Shown piece by piece: positions 47,119 to 56,125 of a DNA stretch of 64,000 nt. Source of the stretch: Absicoccus porci (GTDB lineage Bacteria; Bacillota_I; Bacilli_A; Erysipelotrichales; Erysipelotrichaceae). Below the pieces are notes generated by a model. That model was not told where the DNA came from and did no database searches. It saw only the letters and a program-made list of their open reading frames with translations. Location: NCBI RefSeq assembly GCF_003725415.1, contig NZ_RJQC01000003.1, positions 157,861 to 221,860 of the forward strand, written 5' to 3'. A program made the position numbers and the translations under genes. Every line of letters begins with the position of its first letter. Position 1 is the first letter of the stretch.

Positions 47119-48501
47119 ATGAATAAAAATGAATTTCAAAATCAAATTTCACAATTTATAATCCATGATCAATACGATCAAGCTTTTGATTATTTAGAAA
47201 TATATAAAAGAAAATTTGGAAAAGATACGTTTTATTATTTGTCTTATTCTGATTTATTGATTCAAATTGAAGATTATGACCGAGTTATCCAGTTAATGGA
47301 AGAAGCTTTACATCATAATAGAAAAGATCCTTTAATCAATGAACGATTAGCGGATGGCTATTTTGGAAAAAAGCAATATGAAAAAGCACAAATACTTTAT
47401 CAACAATGTGACATTAATAAAGACAATGTTTCTGCTTTACATATTCGATATATGTTAGGTCTTTGTGATATGAAATTGAAACAATATCCACAAGCCATTT
47501 CTTATTTTGAAGATGTATTGCTTGATCAACCAGAAAATAAAAAAGCTTTATACTACTGTGGTATTGTTTATGGATTGGAAAATAAAAAAGTTTTATGCAA
47601 TGAATATTTAAATCAATATATTCAATTGGAGCACAATGGAATATATGAAATTGTTGAAGAATTTTTATGGCTCAATCAACTTGATTTGGCTTTTACATTC
47701 ATCAATAAGATCCAAGATCCTTATAAAAAGATGGAATATTTCATTGAATATTATGTAGCTGAAGATGATATGAATCAAGCCATTGAGATTGCCCAAGATT
47801 TATGTAATCAATTACCCAATCTTGCACATCTAGATGAATTAGCTGATTTATATGTACGTAACCAACAAGATGAAAAAGCACTTTCCTTATATGAGCGTAT
47901 CATTCATATGCCGGATGATAATTCAATATCGTTACTACAGTCTATTCAGTATCATTTATCTGCCTACCAGAGAAGTAAGAATCGAACATATAAAAAATAT
48001 ATTCTGATGCATCTGGATGATGCACAGAAAAATATCGATATCTTTTTGTATATGTTCCATTTTGCGCAAGCTATGCAAGATAAAGAATTTTCTGAATGGT
48101 TTATTGAGCGAAAACCTTTCTTTCACGATATTCAACAAGAACAAGAATATTACAGCTTAGTCATGCGTTATTATTTACGTACTCATAACTATGAAGACGG
48201 ATTTAACTATTTACGATCGATTGATCCTGATAGTTTTGATGATTATTATAAACTACGAGTCGTTTTTGAATTTTATTTATGCAAATTTGAACAAGTTTTT
48301 CAGCATTATCAAGCGGCCATGCCGAATGGTCTTGTTGCCTATATGGCTTTTGTGTCTATGGGCTTGTTGCATAAAGAAACCGAAGCTACTGATTTTTTAG
48401 CTAATTTTATGGATTATGCCAATGATAATCCCGATACAGAAGATCTCGATATCTTTTATGAACTATTGGAAGATATCCAAGATAATCGCAGTCATTCATA
48501 A
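47119..48501 (+). CDS. Tetratricopeptide-repeat protein of unknown function
   Basis: The 460-residue protein consists of helical TPR-like repeats throughout (for example AQILYQQCDINKDNVSALHIRYMLGLCDMKLKQYPQAISYFEDVL). It has no signal peptide or membrane segment. It resembles cytoplasmic TPR proteins often found in Firmicutes near translation or replication genes, but I cannot give a function. The likely start is ATG 47119; a TTG at 47101 is an alternative. The glycosyltransferase gene begins 12 bases after its stop and is probably co-transcribed. Confidence 0.8.
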   Translation: MNKNEFQNQISQFIIHDQYDQAFDYLEIYKRKFGKDTFYYLSYSDLLIQIEDYDRVIQLMEEALHHNRKDPLINERLADGYFGKKQYEKAQILYQQCDINKDNVSALHIRYMLGLCDMKLKQYPQAISYFEDVLLDQPENKKALYYCGIVYGLENKKVLCNEYLNQYIQLEHNGIYEIVEEFLWLNQLDLAFTFINKIQDPYKKMEYFIEYYVAEDDMNQAIEIAQDLCNQLPNLAHLDELADLYVRNQQDEKALSLYERIIHMPDDNSISLLQSIQYHLSAYQRSKNRTYKKYILMHLDDAQKNIDIFLYMFHFAQAMQDKEFSEWFIERKPFFHDIQQEQEYYSLVMRYYLRTHNYEDGFNYLRSIDPDSFDDYYKLRVVFEFYLCKFEQVFQHYQAAMPNGLVAYMAFVSMGLLHKETEATDFLANFMDYANDNPDTEDLDIFYELLEDIQDNRSHS

Positions 48502-48512
48502 AGGAGGGCCGG

Positions 48513-49445
48513 ATGTCTTTAGTCAGTATTATTGTACCTATATACAATGTAGAAACATATATAGGTAAATGTTTAAAGTCTCTTGTCAATCAAACCTATG
48601 AAGATATTGAAATTGTATTGATCGATGATGGATCAGAAGATCATTCTTTTGATATTGCGAAAGAATATGTGCAGAAATATCACAATGTCCATCTATTTTC
48701 CTATTCAAATGCGGGTGTATCTATGGCGCGCAATCGTGGCCTGCAGATGGCCAAAGGAAAATACGTAATGTTTATGGATAGTGATGATTATCTCGATAAA
48801 AAAGCTATCGAAGTTATGGTACATTACATGGAAGCGAATGATTGCGATTTAGTGACATGTGGTTATGTGATTGATTATCCATTTGGACGTTTCTATCGCA
48901 AAGGATGTAAAACCGGAACGATGACATCAATCGAAGCATTGGATTCTTTAGCTCGTGGTACCGGAATAAATAATTATCCATGGGCCAAGTTATATAAGAA
49001 AGAATTATTTGATGAGATAGAATTTCCAGTCAATACAAAACGGTTTGAAGATGCTTATACTATTTTTAAAACTATGATCAAGGCGAAAAGAATTGGAAAT
49101 GTATCTAAACGTTATTATCACTATATGCAACATGCAGGTTCATTGACAAATCACATGAATATAGAAATGGTCTATCAAATGCGAGATTCCGTTGAATACC
49201 AAGATATGTATTTAAAGAAAGCCTATCCCAAAGAAACGTTTCATTTTGATCAGCAATATTTTAATGCGGATATGATGATTTTATATACCATGCTTAGACA
49301 AAAAAATCATGCCAAATATATGCCCGCAACCATTGATTGGGAACAAATCCATCCAATTTATCATATGGCGTATTTGATTTGGCGTAAATATGTTTTATGG
49401 CGATTGGGATATTCCGCTCGTACACAGGAAGATTTTGGTCATTAG
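48513..49445 (+). CDS. Family 2 glycosyltransferase
   Basis: The 310-residue protein has the GT-A fold of inverting GT2 enzymes: VSIIVPIYNVETYIGKCLKSLVNQTYEDIEIVLIDDGS, ARNRGLQMAKGKYVMFMDSDD with the DxD-like metal motif. It has no membrane spans, so it is probably a peripheral enzyme building a cell-surface polysaccharide or teichoic acid side chain. The donor and acceptor are not known, and no other polysaccharide genes are adjacent. AAAGGAGGG precedes the ATG. Confidence 0.9.
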   Translation: MSLVSIIVPIYNVETYIGKCLKSLVNQTYEDIEIVLIDDGSEDHSFDIAKEYVQKYHNVHLFSYSNAGVSMARNRGLQMAKGKYVMFMDSDDYLDKKAIEVMVHYMEANDCDLVTCGYVIDYPFGRFYRKGCKTGTMTSIEALDSLARGTGINNYPWAKLYKKELFDEIEFPVNTKRFEDAYTIFKTMIKAKRIGNVSKRYYHYMQHAGSLTNHMNIEMVYQMRDSVEYQDMYLKKAYPKETFHFDQQYFNADMMILYTMLRQKNHAKYMPATIDWEQIHPIYHMAYLIWRKYVLWRLGYSARTQEDFGH

Positions 49446-49492
49446 TATGGAGTATGATAGAATAGACAAGGAATAATTGAGGAGAAAACAAC

Positions 49493-50908
49493 ATGGCATT
49501 TGAATCGTTAAGTGATCGTCTATCCAAGGCGATACGAAATATATCTGGACAGGGTAAACTGACAGAAAAAAATATGAATGACATGCTCAAAGAAGTGCGC
49601 ATGAGCCTTCTGGAAGCGGATGTGAATTATGATGTCGTAAAAAAATTTGTCGCCGATGTCAAAGAAAAAGCATTAGGCCAAGAAGTCATGGAATCATTAA
49701 ATCCTTCACAAATGGTCGTTAAGATCGTTCATGATGAGATTCAGACTTTATTGGGTGAAGAAGATGCACAGATTCATTTCAAGAAACAAGGCATGACAAC
49801 CATCATGATGGTTGGTCTGCAAGGTACAGGTAAAACAACGGCATCTGCAAAGATTGCGAAATATTGCAACGAAAAGCTGAAAAAACGAGTTCTGTTGGTT
49901 GCTTGTGATGTGGTTCGTCCAGCAGCTATTGAACAGTTACAGACTTTAGGTAAAGAAATCAATGTTGAAGTCTTTTCTTTAGGGCCTGAAGTCAATGCAG
50001 TAGAAACAGCTCGAAAAGCCTTAGATTATGCGAAAGACCGCCAAAAAGATTTAGTCATTTTTGATACGGCTGGACGTCTTCATATTGATGAAGCATTAAT
50101 GCAAGAATTGTCGGATATGAAATCCTTTGTTCAACCGGATGAAATCTTATTGACAGTTGATGCGATGACAGGTCAAGACATTGTAACGGTTGCTAAGGAT
50201 TTCAATGAACAGTTAGCAATTACAGGATTGGTTGTAACAAAACTAGATGGTGATGCTCGTGGTGGTGGTTTATTGTCAGTTCGCAGCATTACTCAAGTTC
50301 CTGTATTGTTTGTATCCAATGGTGAAAAAGTGGATGATCTAGAAGCTTTCCATCCAGATCGTATGGCTGATCGTATCTTAGGCATGGGCGATGTGATGAC
50401 ATTGGTGGAACAAGCACAAGAACGCTTGGATATGGATGTGCAAGAAAAAACAGCCAGACGTATGCAAGAAGGAATTTTCACCTTTAACGATATGCTTGAT
50501 CAATTTGGACAAGTTAAGAAAATGGGTTCCATCCAAAATATGATGAAGATGGTTCCGGGATTGAATAAATTGGCTCGAAATATGGATACAGATGTAGTGG
50601 ATAATGAAATGAAACGGTCCGAAGCCATTATCCAATCGATGACGCCATATGAAAGAGATCATCCAGAAGTGTTAAAGGCCAGTCGTAAAAATCGAATTGC
50701 GAAAGGTTCTGGTGTCAAAGTGGCAGATGTCAACAAGTTGATCAAACAACTCGAACAAATGCAATCGATGACACGAATGATGTCGAGCGGTCGTATGCCA
50801 AATATGTCTGCTTTACAAAATATGCAGCGCGGTGGTGGATTGCCTGGTGGATCCAAACATGCAGGCAGTAAAAAAATGAAAAAGAAAAGAAAAAAGAAAA
50901 AAAGATAA
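49493..50908 (+). CDS. ffh: Signal recognition particle GTPase Ffh
   Basis: Ffh binds signal sequences and 4.5S/scRNA and delivers ribosomes to FtsY at the membrane. The NG domain has the P-loop GLQGTGKTT, the G2-G3 elements DVVRPAAIEQL and DTAGRLHIDE, and the TKLDGDARGG specificity motif. The methionine-rich M domain follows (about 300-430), and the tail is very lysine-rich. The 471 residues are slightly longer than in Bacillus. ylxM, which usually precedes ffh, is missing. Confidence 0.97.
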   Translation: MAFESLSDRLSKAIRNISGQGKLTEKNMNDMLKEVRMSLLEADVNYDVVKKFVADVKEKALGQEVMESLNPSQMVVKIVHDEIQTLLGEEDAQIHFKKQGMTTIMMVGLQGTGKTTASAKIAKYCNEKLKKRVLLVACDVVRPAAIEQLQTLGKEINVEVFSLGPEVNAVETARKALDYAKDRQKDLVIFDTAGRLHIDEALMQELSDMKSFVQPDEILLTVDAMTGQDIVTVAKDFNEQLAITGLVVTKLDGDARGGGLLSVRSITQVPVLFVSNGEKVDDLEAFHPDRMADRILGMGDVMTLVEQAQERLDMDVQEKTARRMQEGIFTFNDMLDQFGQVKKMGSIQNMMKMVPGLNKLARNMDTDVVDNEMKRSEAIIQSMTPYERDHPEVLKASRKNRIAKGSGVKVADVNKLIKQLEQMQSMTRMMSSGRMPNMSALQNMQRGGGLPGGSKHAGSKKMKKKRKKKKR

Positions 50909-50942
50909 AATGGTGTCAAGTAAAAATACTTGACACCATTTT
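50907..50942 (+). terminator. Long perfect hairpin behind ffh
   Basis: A 16-bp perfect stem (AAAATGGTGTCAAGTA and its complement) with loop AAAA begins at the ffh stop codon. The T-run on the 3' side is only TTTT. Its right arm contains the -35 box of the next promoter. Confidence 0.75.
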
Positions 50943-50958
50943 ATGAGTTTGGTATAGT
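50930..50958 (+). promoter_or_regulatory. rpsP operon promoter
   Basis: TTGACA (50930-50935), 17-base spacer, TATAGT (50953-50958). The -35 box lies within the right arm of the hairpin that follows ffh. Confidence 0.85.
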
Positions 50959-50991
50959 GGATAAGCAATCAAGAAAAGGAAGGTAATTCTT

Positions 50992-51261
50992 ATGGTTAAA
51001 TTACGTTTAAAAAGAATGGGTAAAAAGGGTCATCCTTTCTACCGTATCGTAGCAGCAGATTCTCGTAGTCCTCGTGATGGACGTATTATCGAACAATTGG
51101 GTACTTACAATCCATTAAATGCAGAAGCACAAGTTACTTTAGATGAAGAAAAAGTAATGAAGTGGTTACAAAATGGTGCACAACCATCCGATACAGTTCG
51201 TTCCATCTTATCAAAACAAGGACTTATGAAGAAATTTCATGAGTCTAAATTGGCTAAATAA
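50992..51261 (+). CDS. rpsP: 30S ribosomal protein S16
   Basis: S16 stabilises the 5' domain of 16S rRNA during 30S assembly. The opening [30 protein letters not shown] is diagnostic. The protein has 89 residues. It leads the conserved rpsP-khpA-rimM-trmD-rplS cluster, with the KH-domain gene 2 bases downstream. Confidence 0.97.
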   Translation: MVKLRLKRMGKKGHPFYRIVAADSRSPRDGRIIEQLGTYNPLNAEAQVTLDEEKVMKWLQNGAQPSDTVRSILSKQGLMKKFHESKLAK

Positions 51262-51263
51262 CT

Positions 51264-51512
51264 ATGGTCGATCTAGAAAAGACGCTTTATGATTTGTGTG
51301 CACCATTGGTAGAAGATAAAAATAGTTTATCGGTAAAAACGATGACTTCAACCAATGAGAATGAGATCTTATTGTATGTGTATGCAAATAATGAAGATGT
51401 TGCTCGTTTGATTGGCCGTCATGGCTCTATGGCAACGAGTCTTCGTCAAATGATGTCGATTGCTGCACGGGATGAACATAAAAGAATTTCTGTGAAATTC
51501 GAAGCATACTAG
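51264..51512 (+). CDS. khpA: KH-domain RNA-binding protein KhpA
   Basis: The 82-residue protein is a single KH domain with the GxxG loop IGRHGSMA. KhpA (YlqC) pairs with KhpB and acts on RNA and cell-wall/division control in Gram-positives. It sits directly after rpsP, its conserved place. Confidence 0.9.
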   Translation: MVDLEKTLYDLCAPLVEDKNSLSVKTMTSTNENEILLYVYANNEDVARLIGRHGSMATSLRQMMSIAARDEHKRISVKFEAY

Positions 51513-51541
51513 GATGTGACTTTTCACATCCTTGTTTTTTT
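51511..51541 (+). terminator. Terminator or attenuator between khpA and rimM
   Basis: Perfect 9-bp stem AGGATGTGA / TCACATCCT with loop CTTT and a T-run. It overlaps the khpA stop codon. Since rimM and trmD follow at once, it may reduce rather than end transcription. Confidence 0.88.
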
Positions 51542-51552
51542 AGGAGGCATTT

Positions 51553-52041
51553 ATGGTAAAGGTTGCTAAAATTATCAATACACATGGTCTAAAAGGGGAA
51601 TGCAAACTTTATTTGATTACCGATGATGTAGATGATCGGTTTCAAATCGGTCGTGAATTGTATTTAGCGGATAATACGAAGATGACCGTTCAATCATTTC
51701 GTATGCAAAAGGGATTTGGTTATGCTAAGTTTGAAGGTATCACTACCATTGAACAAGCCGAAGCATTAAAAACTAAAGATCTTTTTATTCCCATTTCTGA
51801 GTTACCGCCACTACCTGAAGGTCACTATTATTTTTATGAGTTGATGGACTGTGATGTTTACAATACGGATGGTGAAGCATTGGGCAAAGTTTTAGAAATC
51901 TTAGAAACCGGTGCCAATCTTGTGTTACGTATTGGAACCAAGGAAAAGAATTTCTTGTGTGCCTATGTACCAACATTTATTCAATCCGTTGATGTCAATG
52001 AAAAAAAGATCATCATCAAAGAAATGGCAGGTTTACGATGA
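51553..52041 (+). CDS. rimM: Ribosome maturation factor RimM
   Basis: RimM binds S19 and helps mature the 30S head. The N-terminal VAKIINTHGLKGECKLY and the C-terminal PRC-barrel region (YYFYELMDCDVYNTDGEALGKVLEILETGANLVL) are clear. Its 162 residues fit. It overlaps trmD by 4 bases, so the two are translationally coupled. Confidence 0.94.
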   Translation: MVKVAKIINTHGLKGECKLYLITDDVDDRFQIGRELYLADNTKMTVQSFRMQKGFGYAKFEGITTIEQAEALKTKDLFIPISELPPLPEGHYYFYELMDCDVYNTDGEALGKVLEILETGANLVLRIGTKEKNFLCAYVPTFIQSVDVNEKKIIIKEMAGLR

Positions 52042-52763
52042 AGATATCTGTCTTAACGCTCTTTCCATCTTATTTTGATGCTTTCTTATCTACCAGCATT
52101 ATTAAAAGAGCTTATGATAAAGGATTGTTTTCATTTGAAACCATTGATTTTCGTACTTTTACGCATGAAAAGCATGGCCATGTAGACGATACCCCATATG
52201 GTGGTGGAGCTGGTATGGTTTTAATGTGTCAACCCATCCTTGATGCATTGGCATCCATTCGTACACCAGAAAGTACAGTTATTTTATTGAGTCCGCAAGG
52301 CAAGACATTCAATCAATCCATGGCTATTGATTTGTCAAAGAAATCCCATCTGATTTTTATTTGTGGTCATTACGAAGGATTTGATGAAAGAATTCGTGAA
52401 TATGTTGATATCCAAATATCACTGGGCGATTTTGTATTGACTGGTGGAGAACCTGCATGTCAGGTGATGTGTGATGCAATCGTACGAATGGTTGATGGTG
52501 TGATCAAGAAAGATTCAAGTAGTGATGATTCCTTTAGTCATGGTCTATTAGAATATCCTCAATATACACGTCCGGAAATATATGATGGCAAGAAAGTACC
52601 GGATGTATTATTAAGTGGACATCATGCTAATATTGCCAGATGGCGTCATGAACAAGCCTTGAAAAATACGGCTTTGCATCGTCCGGACTTACTAAAAAAT
52701 CAAAATTTAAGTGTATCTGATCAAGAAATTGTCGATTCTATCTTGCAAAGTCAGAAAAAATAA
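52038..52763 (+). CDS. trmD: tRNA (guanine(37)-N1)-methyltransferase TrmD
   Basis: TrmD methylates G37 beside the anticodon and prevents frameshifting. This SPOUT enzyme shows ISVLTLFPSYFDAF, DDTPYGGGAGMVLM, the knot ILLSPQGKTFNQ and ICGHYEGFDERI, and SLGDFVLTGGEPA. The 241-residue length is typical and all key motifs are present. It lies in the usual rimM-trmD-rplS order. Confidence 0.97.
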   Translation: MKISVLTLFPSYFDAFLSTSIIKRAYDKGLFSFETIDFRTFTHEKHGHVDDTPYGGGAGMVLMCQPILDALASIRTPESTVILLSPQGKTFNQSMAIDLSKKSHLIFICGHYEGFDERIREYVDIQISLGDFVLTGGEPACQVMCDAIVRMVDGVIKKDSSSDDSFSHGLLEYPQYTRPEIYDGKKVPDVLLSGHHANIARWRHEQALKNTALHRPDLLKNQNLSVSDQEIVDSILQSQKK

Positions 52764-52853
52764 GATAATATATTTACGCATTTATGCCGATGTGTTCCGC
52801 TGGCAGTTTTGTGAATGAACAAGATCATCGAAACGAAATAGGAGGACATAGAA
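52764..52853 (+). promoter_or_regulatory. rplS leader (L19-leader-like)
   Basis: The 90-base gap between trmD and rplS holds GCCGATGTGTTCCGCTGGC, which can fold (GCC with GGC), then GTGAATGAAC before the ribosome site AGGAGG. This resembles the L19 leader RNA known in Firmicutes, by which L19 is thought to control itself. The match is from memory of the element, not from an alignment. Confidence 0.45.
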
Positions 52854-53201
52854 ATGAATTTAAATTTAGTGAATGAAATCACAAAATCACAATTAAAGAG
52901 TGACATTCCTGCCTTCCGTTCAGGAAGCACAGTGCGTGTACACGTTAAGATCGAAGAAGGTGGCAAATCTCGTATCCAGGTATTCGAAGGTGTAGTCATC
53001 GAACGTAGTGGTGGAGGAATCTCTGAAACTTTTACCGTACGTAAAATGTCAAGTGGAATTGGTGTAGAACGTAAATTCCCATTGCATTCACCAATTATCG
53101 CAAAAATCGAAGTCGTACGAAATGGTAAAGTTCGTCGTAATAAGCTAGGTTATTTAAGAGGACGTTCTGGAAAATCTGCTCGTTTAAAAGAAATTCGATA
53201 A
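52854..53201 (+). CDS. rplS: 50S ribosomal protein L19
   Basis: L19 lies at the 30S-50S interface. The stretch [34 protein letters not shown] and the end [20 protein letters not shown] are family hallmarks. It has 115 residues. It closes the rpsP-rplS cluster and is followed by a terminator. Confidence 0.97.
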   Translation: MNLNLVNEITKSQLKSDIPAFRSGSTVRVHVKIEEGGKSRIQVFEGVVIERSGGGISETFTVRKMSSGIGVERKFPLHSPIIAKIEVVRNGKVRRNKLGYLRGRSGKSARLKEIR

Positions 53202-53204
53202 ACT

Positions 53205-53228
53205 GAAGCCGTTTCGACGGCTTTTTTA
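53205..53228 (+). terminator. Intrinsic terminator of rplS
   Basis: Stem AAGCCGT / ACGGCTT with a UUCG tetraloop and a T-run. Confidence 0.95.
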
Positions 53229-53252
53229 TTAAGAAAATAGGAGGCTTTCCAA

Positions 53253-53864
53253 GTGAGAAAGATCAAAAAGAAAAAGAAGATCGAATATGATCGAGATGAC
53301 GAGAGAACGCTCGGTGAAGACATTCTTGACTTTATCAAAGTATTTGCAATCAGTGCACTCGTTATCCTTTTATTCATGCATTTTATCGCCTATCCAGTCA
53401 CTGTTTCTGGACGTAGTATGGTTCCAACCCTACAAAATGGTGAATACGGATTCACAAACATTATCAATCTTGCTTTCAAAGAACCAGCTCGAGGTGATAT
53501 TGTCGTTGTGAATATGTATAATGAGGATACCCAACAAAATGAAAAATGGGTCAAACGAATTATTGGTTTACCGGGAGAAACCATTGAATGCAAAAATGAA
53601 ATCATCTATATCAATGGCAAAGCACTGGATGAATCCAGTTATATCTCTTCTTCCTATCGTCAAAGAATGATTGATGAATATGGCTACTTTAATATGGACT
53701 TTTCAGCTGTGAAATTAGGCAAGAATCAATATTTTGTGATGGGGGACAATCGTCCATATTCTAAAGATTCTCGATATAAAGATGTAGGTCCAATTACGAA
53801 ATCACAAATTTTTGGTGATGGCATTTTTGTGATCTGGCCATTAAGTGTCTTTGGAGGTAAATAA
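53253..53864 (+). CDS. lepB: Signal peptidase I
   Basis: This membrane serine-lysine peptidase removes signal peptides from exported proteins. A basic N-terminus (KKKKK) and one membrane span (about 29-46) precede catalytic Ser55 in GRSMVPT; the general base is Lys101 in KWVKRIIGLPGE. MGDNRPYSKDSR is the conserved box E. Its 203 residues fit Gram-positive SipS-type enzymes. The start is GTG 53253 behind AGGAGG. It overlaps rbgA by one base. Confidence 0.95.
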   Translation: MRKIKKKKKIEYDRDDERTLGEDILDFIKVFAISALVILLFMHFIAYPVTVSGRSMVPTLQNGEYGFTNIINLAFKEPARGDIVVVNMYNEDTQQNEKWVKRIIGLPGETIECKNEIIYINGKALDESSYISSSYRQRMIDEYGYFNMDFSAVKLGKNQYFVMGDNRPYSKDSRYKDVGPITKSQIFGDGIFVIWPLSVFGGK

Positions 53865-54709
53865 TGGCAAAGATTCAATGGTTTCCAGGTCATATGACCA
53901 AAGCAAAACGAGAAATGGAACAATATTTGAAATTAGTCGATTTTGTGATTGAAATTCGTGATGCGCGAATTCCCATTTCTTCCAAAAATCCCATGTTGGA
54001 ACAAATGATCAAAAACAAACCTCATTTGATTGTTTTATCTAAAATTGATAAAGCCAATCCAGAAATGACCAAACAATGGGTCCATCAACTGGAAAATAAT
54101 CGAGTGCAAGTATTGGCATTGGATTTGTTGCATCAAAATTTTAAGGCACAAATTTCTCATGCCGGAAAGATACTTTGTCAACCTTTGATTGAAAAACAAA
54201 AACGAAGAGGCATTCGACCACGTCCCTTGCGTGCTATGGTTTGTGGTATTCCAAATGTGGGAAAGAGTACCTTTATTAATACGGTAGCACATAAAAAAGC
54301 AGCACAGACAGCCAATCGTCCGGGTGTCACCAAATCGTTACAATGGATCCGTTTTAATGCGGATATTGAATTGTTGGATACACCAGGTGTATTATGGCCA
54401 AAATTTGACGATGAAGAAATTGGTTTAAAATTAGCCTTATTAGGAGCTGTACGTGATGAAGTAGTATCAATCGAAGATATTGCGCTATATGCTTGTGATT
54501 GGATGATGAAAAATTGTCCAGAAGCACTCACAAATTATTATCAAATTGAAATTCAATCTACACCCTATGAAACGCTGTTAACCATAGGTCGTAAACGCGG
54601 TATGTTACAAGGAAATGAAGTGGATGAAGACCGCTTGATGAAAAGTTTTGTGAAAGATATCCGCGATGCCAAATGTGGACGTATTACTTGGGAGTTTCCC
54701 AATGATTGA
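53864..54709 (+). CDS. rbgA: Ribosome biogenesis GTPase RbgA (YlqF)
   Basis: RbgA drives a late step of 50S assembly. The GTPase motifs are circularly permuted: G4-type LSKIDKA (about 60) precedes G1 GIPNVGKST (about 129) and G3 DTPGVLWP. The N-terminal IQWFPGHMTKAKREM is diagnostic. Its 281 residues match. It lies between lepB and rnhB as in Bacillus (ylqF-rnhB). Confidence 0.96.
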   Translation: MAKIQWFPGHMTKAKREMEQYLKLVDFVIEIRDARIPISSKNPMLEQMIKNKPHLIVLSKIDKANPEMTKQWVHQLENNRVQVLALDLLHQNFKAQISHAGKILCQPLIEKQKRRGIRPRPLRAMVCGIPNVGKSTFINTVAHKKAAQTANRPGVTKSLQWIRFNADIELLDTPGVLWPKFDDEEIGLKLALLGAVRDEVVSIEDIALYACDWMMKNCPEALTNYYQIEIQSTPYETLLTIGRKRGMLQGNEVDEDRLMKSFVKDIRDAKCGRITWEFPND

Positions 54710-55301
54710 GCATCCATTAGAAAGGGATCATGATCAAATCCTAGTCGGCATTGATGAGGCCGGACGAGGGCCTATGGCCGGCCCTTTGGTTGTGAGTGGT
54801 GTCGTGTTTCCTTATGGATATGAAAATAAAGAATTGGATGATTCCAAGAAATTGACTGAAAAAAAACGAGAAGCATTGTTTTCTATCATTAAAAAAGATG
54901 CACTTTGGTATGAAATATGTTTTGTGGATGAGCCAACGATTGATAAGAAAAATATCTATAAAGCAACCCAAGATGCTATGATTGAAATTGCGATGGCTGC
55001 ACCAGTATCCTTTGTTTTAACGGATGCGATGAAATTACCAGGTGTTGATAAGGATGTATCTGCCATCATTAAAGGTGATCATAAATCCATCTCTATTGCA
55101 GCGGCAAGTATTCTCGCAAAAGTTTCTAGAGATCATTATATGCAACATCTGGCTGTTCTGTATCCACAATATGGGTTTGCGAAACATAAAGGATATCCAA
55201 CCAAAGCTCATAAAGCAGCACTGAAACAATATGGAGTTTTACCTTGTCATCGAAAAAGTTATGGACCGGTGAAAGAAGCACTGGAAATCAAATTATTTTA
55301 G
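54702..55301 (+). CDS. rnhB: Ribonuclease HII
   Basis: RNase HII removes ribonucleotides misincorporated in DNA and RNA-DNA hybrids. The active-site start is GIDEAGRGPMAGPLV, and the further acidic residue lies in VLTDAMKLP; the KVSRDHYMQHL and KHKGYPTKAHK motifs are also present. I chose ATG 54702 (199 residues) because GGGAG lies 7 bases ahead; an in-frame ATG at 54666 is deeper in rbgA. It overlaps rbgA by 8 bases. Confidence 0.95.
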   Translation: MIEHPLERDHDQILVGIDEAGRGPMAGPLVVSGVVFPYGYENKELDDSKKLTEKKREALFSIIKKDALWYEICFVDEPTIDKKNIYKATQDAMIEIAMAAPVSFVLTDAMKLPGVDKDVSAIIKGDHKSISIAAASILAKVSRDHYMQHLAVLYPQYGFAKHKGYPTKAHKAALKQYGVLPCHRKSYGPVKEALEIKLF

Positions 55302-55320
55302 ACGCCTAGCGTCTTTTTTT
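55300..55320 (+). terminator. Intrinsic terminator of lepB-rbgA-rnhB
   Basis: Stem AGACGC / GCGTCT with loop CTA and eight T residues; it starts in the rnhB stop codon. Confidence 0.88.
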
Positions 55321-55333
55321 CGTATACGAATAT

Positions 55334-56071
55334 ATGAATCATCCATTATCACAAGCTATCTTATCGTATGCGATTCAATACGATGGTCAATGGAGTGCCA
55401 TTGGCCAGGCCATCAAAAATAAACAACCATATCAACCGGTTATTTGCACCACAAAGTATGTCACCATTGTGGATGACAACTATCCACTTTGTTTTCGTCG
55501 CTTACGTTATCCGCCTTGGATCTTATTTTATAAAGGAAAATTAGAGTTGTTGGATCAACCAACCATTGGAATCGTAGGTGCTCGTCAATGTTCTAAGCAG
55601 GCATTGATCAATACGGAAACAGTTGTGAAGCATCTACGCAATCGCTACTGTATCGTGAGCGGTTTAGCCAAAGGAATTGATGGCCAAGCTCATCGTTTTG
55701 CGAAACAAACAATTGGTTTTATTGGTTGTGGCATTGATCGTATCTATCCAAAAGAAAACATGAATCTATATTCTTCTATGTCATTGAATCAATTGATCAT
55801 GAGCGAATATCCGTTGTATACACCTCCGTATCGTTCTCATTTTCCATGGCGAAATCGTTTGATTGCTGCTAGTATTGATGCTTTGATCGTCATTGAAGCA
55901 ACGTATAAAAGCGGTACGATGCTCACTGTGAATGAATGCAATACCTTGGGCGTTCCGGTATATTGTTTACCAACGGCTTTTGAGAATGAAGCCTATCCAG
56001 GATGTAATCATTTGATCGAATCGGGGGCCTATATGATTTCAAATGCATCGGACTTAGATTCGATATTGTGA
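55334..56071 (+). CDS. dprA: DNA processing protein DprA, short form
   Basis: DprA binds incoming single-stranded DNA during transformation and loads RecA. The Rossmann-fold core is clear: IGIVGARQCSK, CIVSGLAKGIDGQAHR, IGCGIDRIYP, FPWRNRLIAA and SGTMLTVNEC. At 245 residues it is shorter than most DprA proteins and lacks the C-terminal winged helix. There is no ribosome site before the ATG and a -10-like TATACG lies just ahead, so initiation may be unusual. It precedes topA as in Bacillus. Confidence 0.88.
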   Translation: MNHPLSQAILSYAIQYDGQWSAIGQAIKNKQPYQPVICTTKYVTIVDDNYPLCFRRLRYPPWILFYKGKLELLDQPTIGIVGARQCSKQALINTETVVKHLRNRYCIVSGLAKGIDGQAHRFAKQTIGFIGCGIDRIYPKENMNLYSSMSLNQLIMSEYPLYTPPYRSHFPWRNRLIAASIDALIVIEATYKSGTMLTVNECNTLGVPVYCLPTAFENEAYPGCNHLIESGAYMISNASDLDSIL

Positions 56072-56100
56072 TTGACAAAAAAGTGATTTTATTGTTTTAT
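56072..56100 (+). promoter_or_regulatory. Putative topA promoter
   Basis: TTGACA (56072-56077), 17-base spacer, TTTTAT (56095-56100). The -35 box is perfect, the -10 is weak. It lies directly after the dprA stop. Confidence 0.5.
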
Positions 56101-56125
56101 GTAACTTGAATTGGGGGGAAGGACC

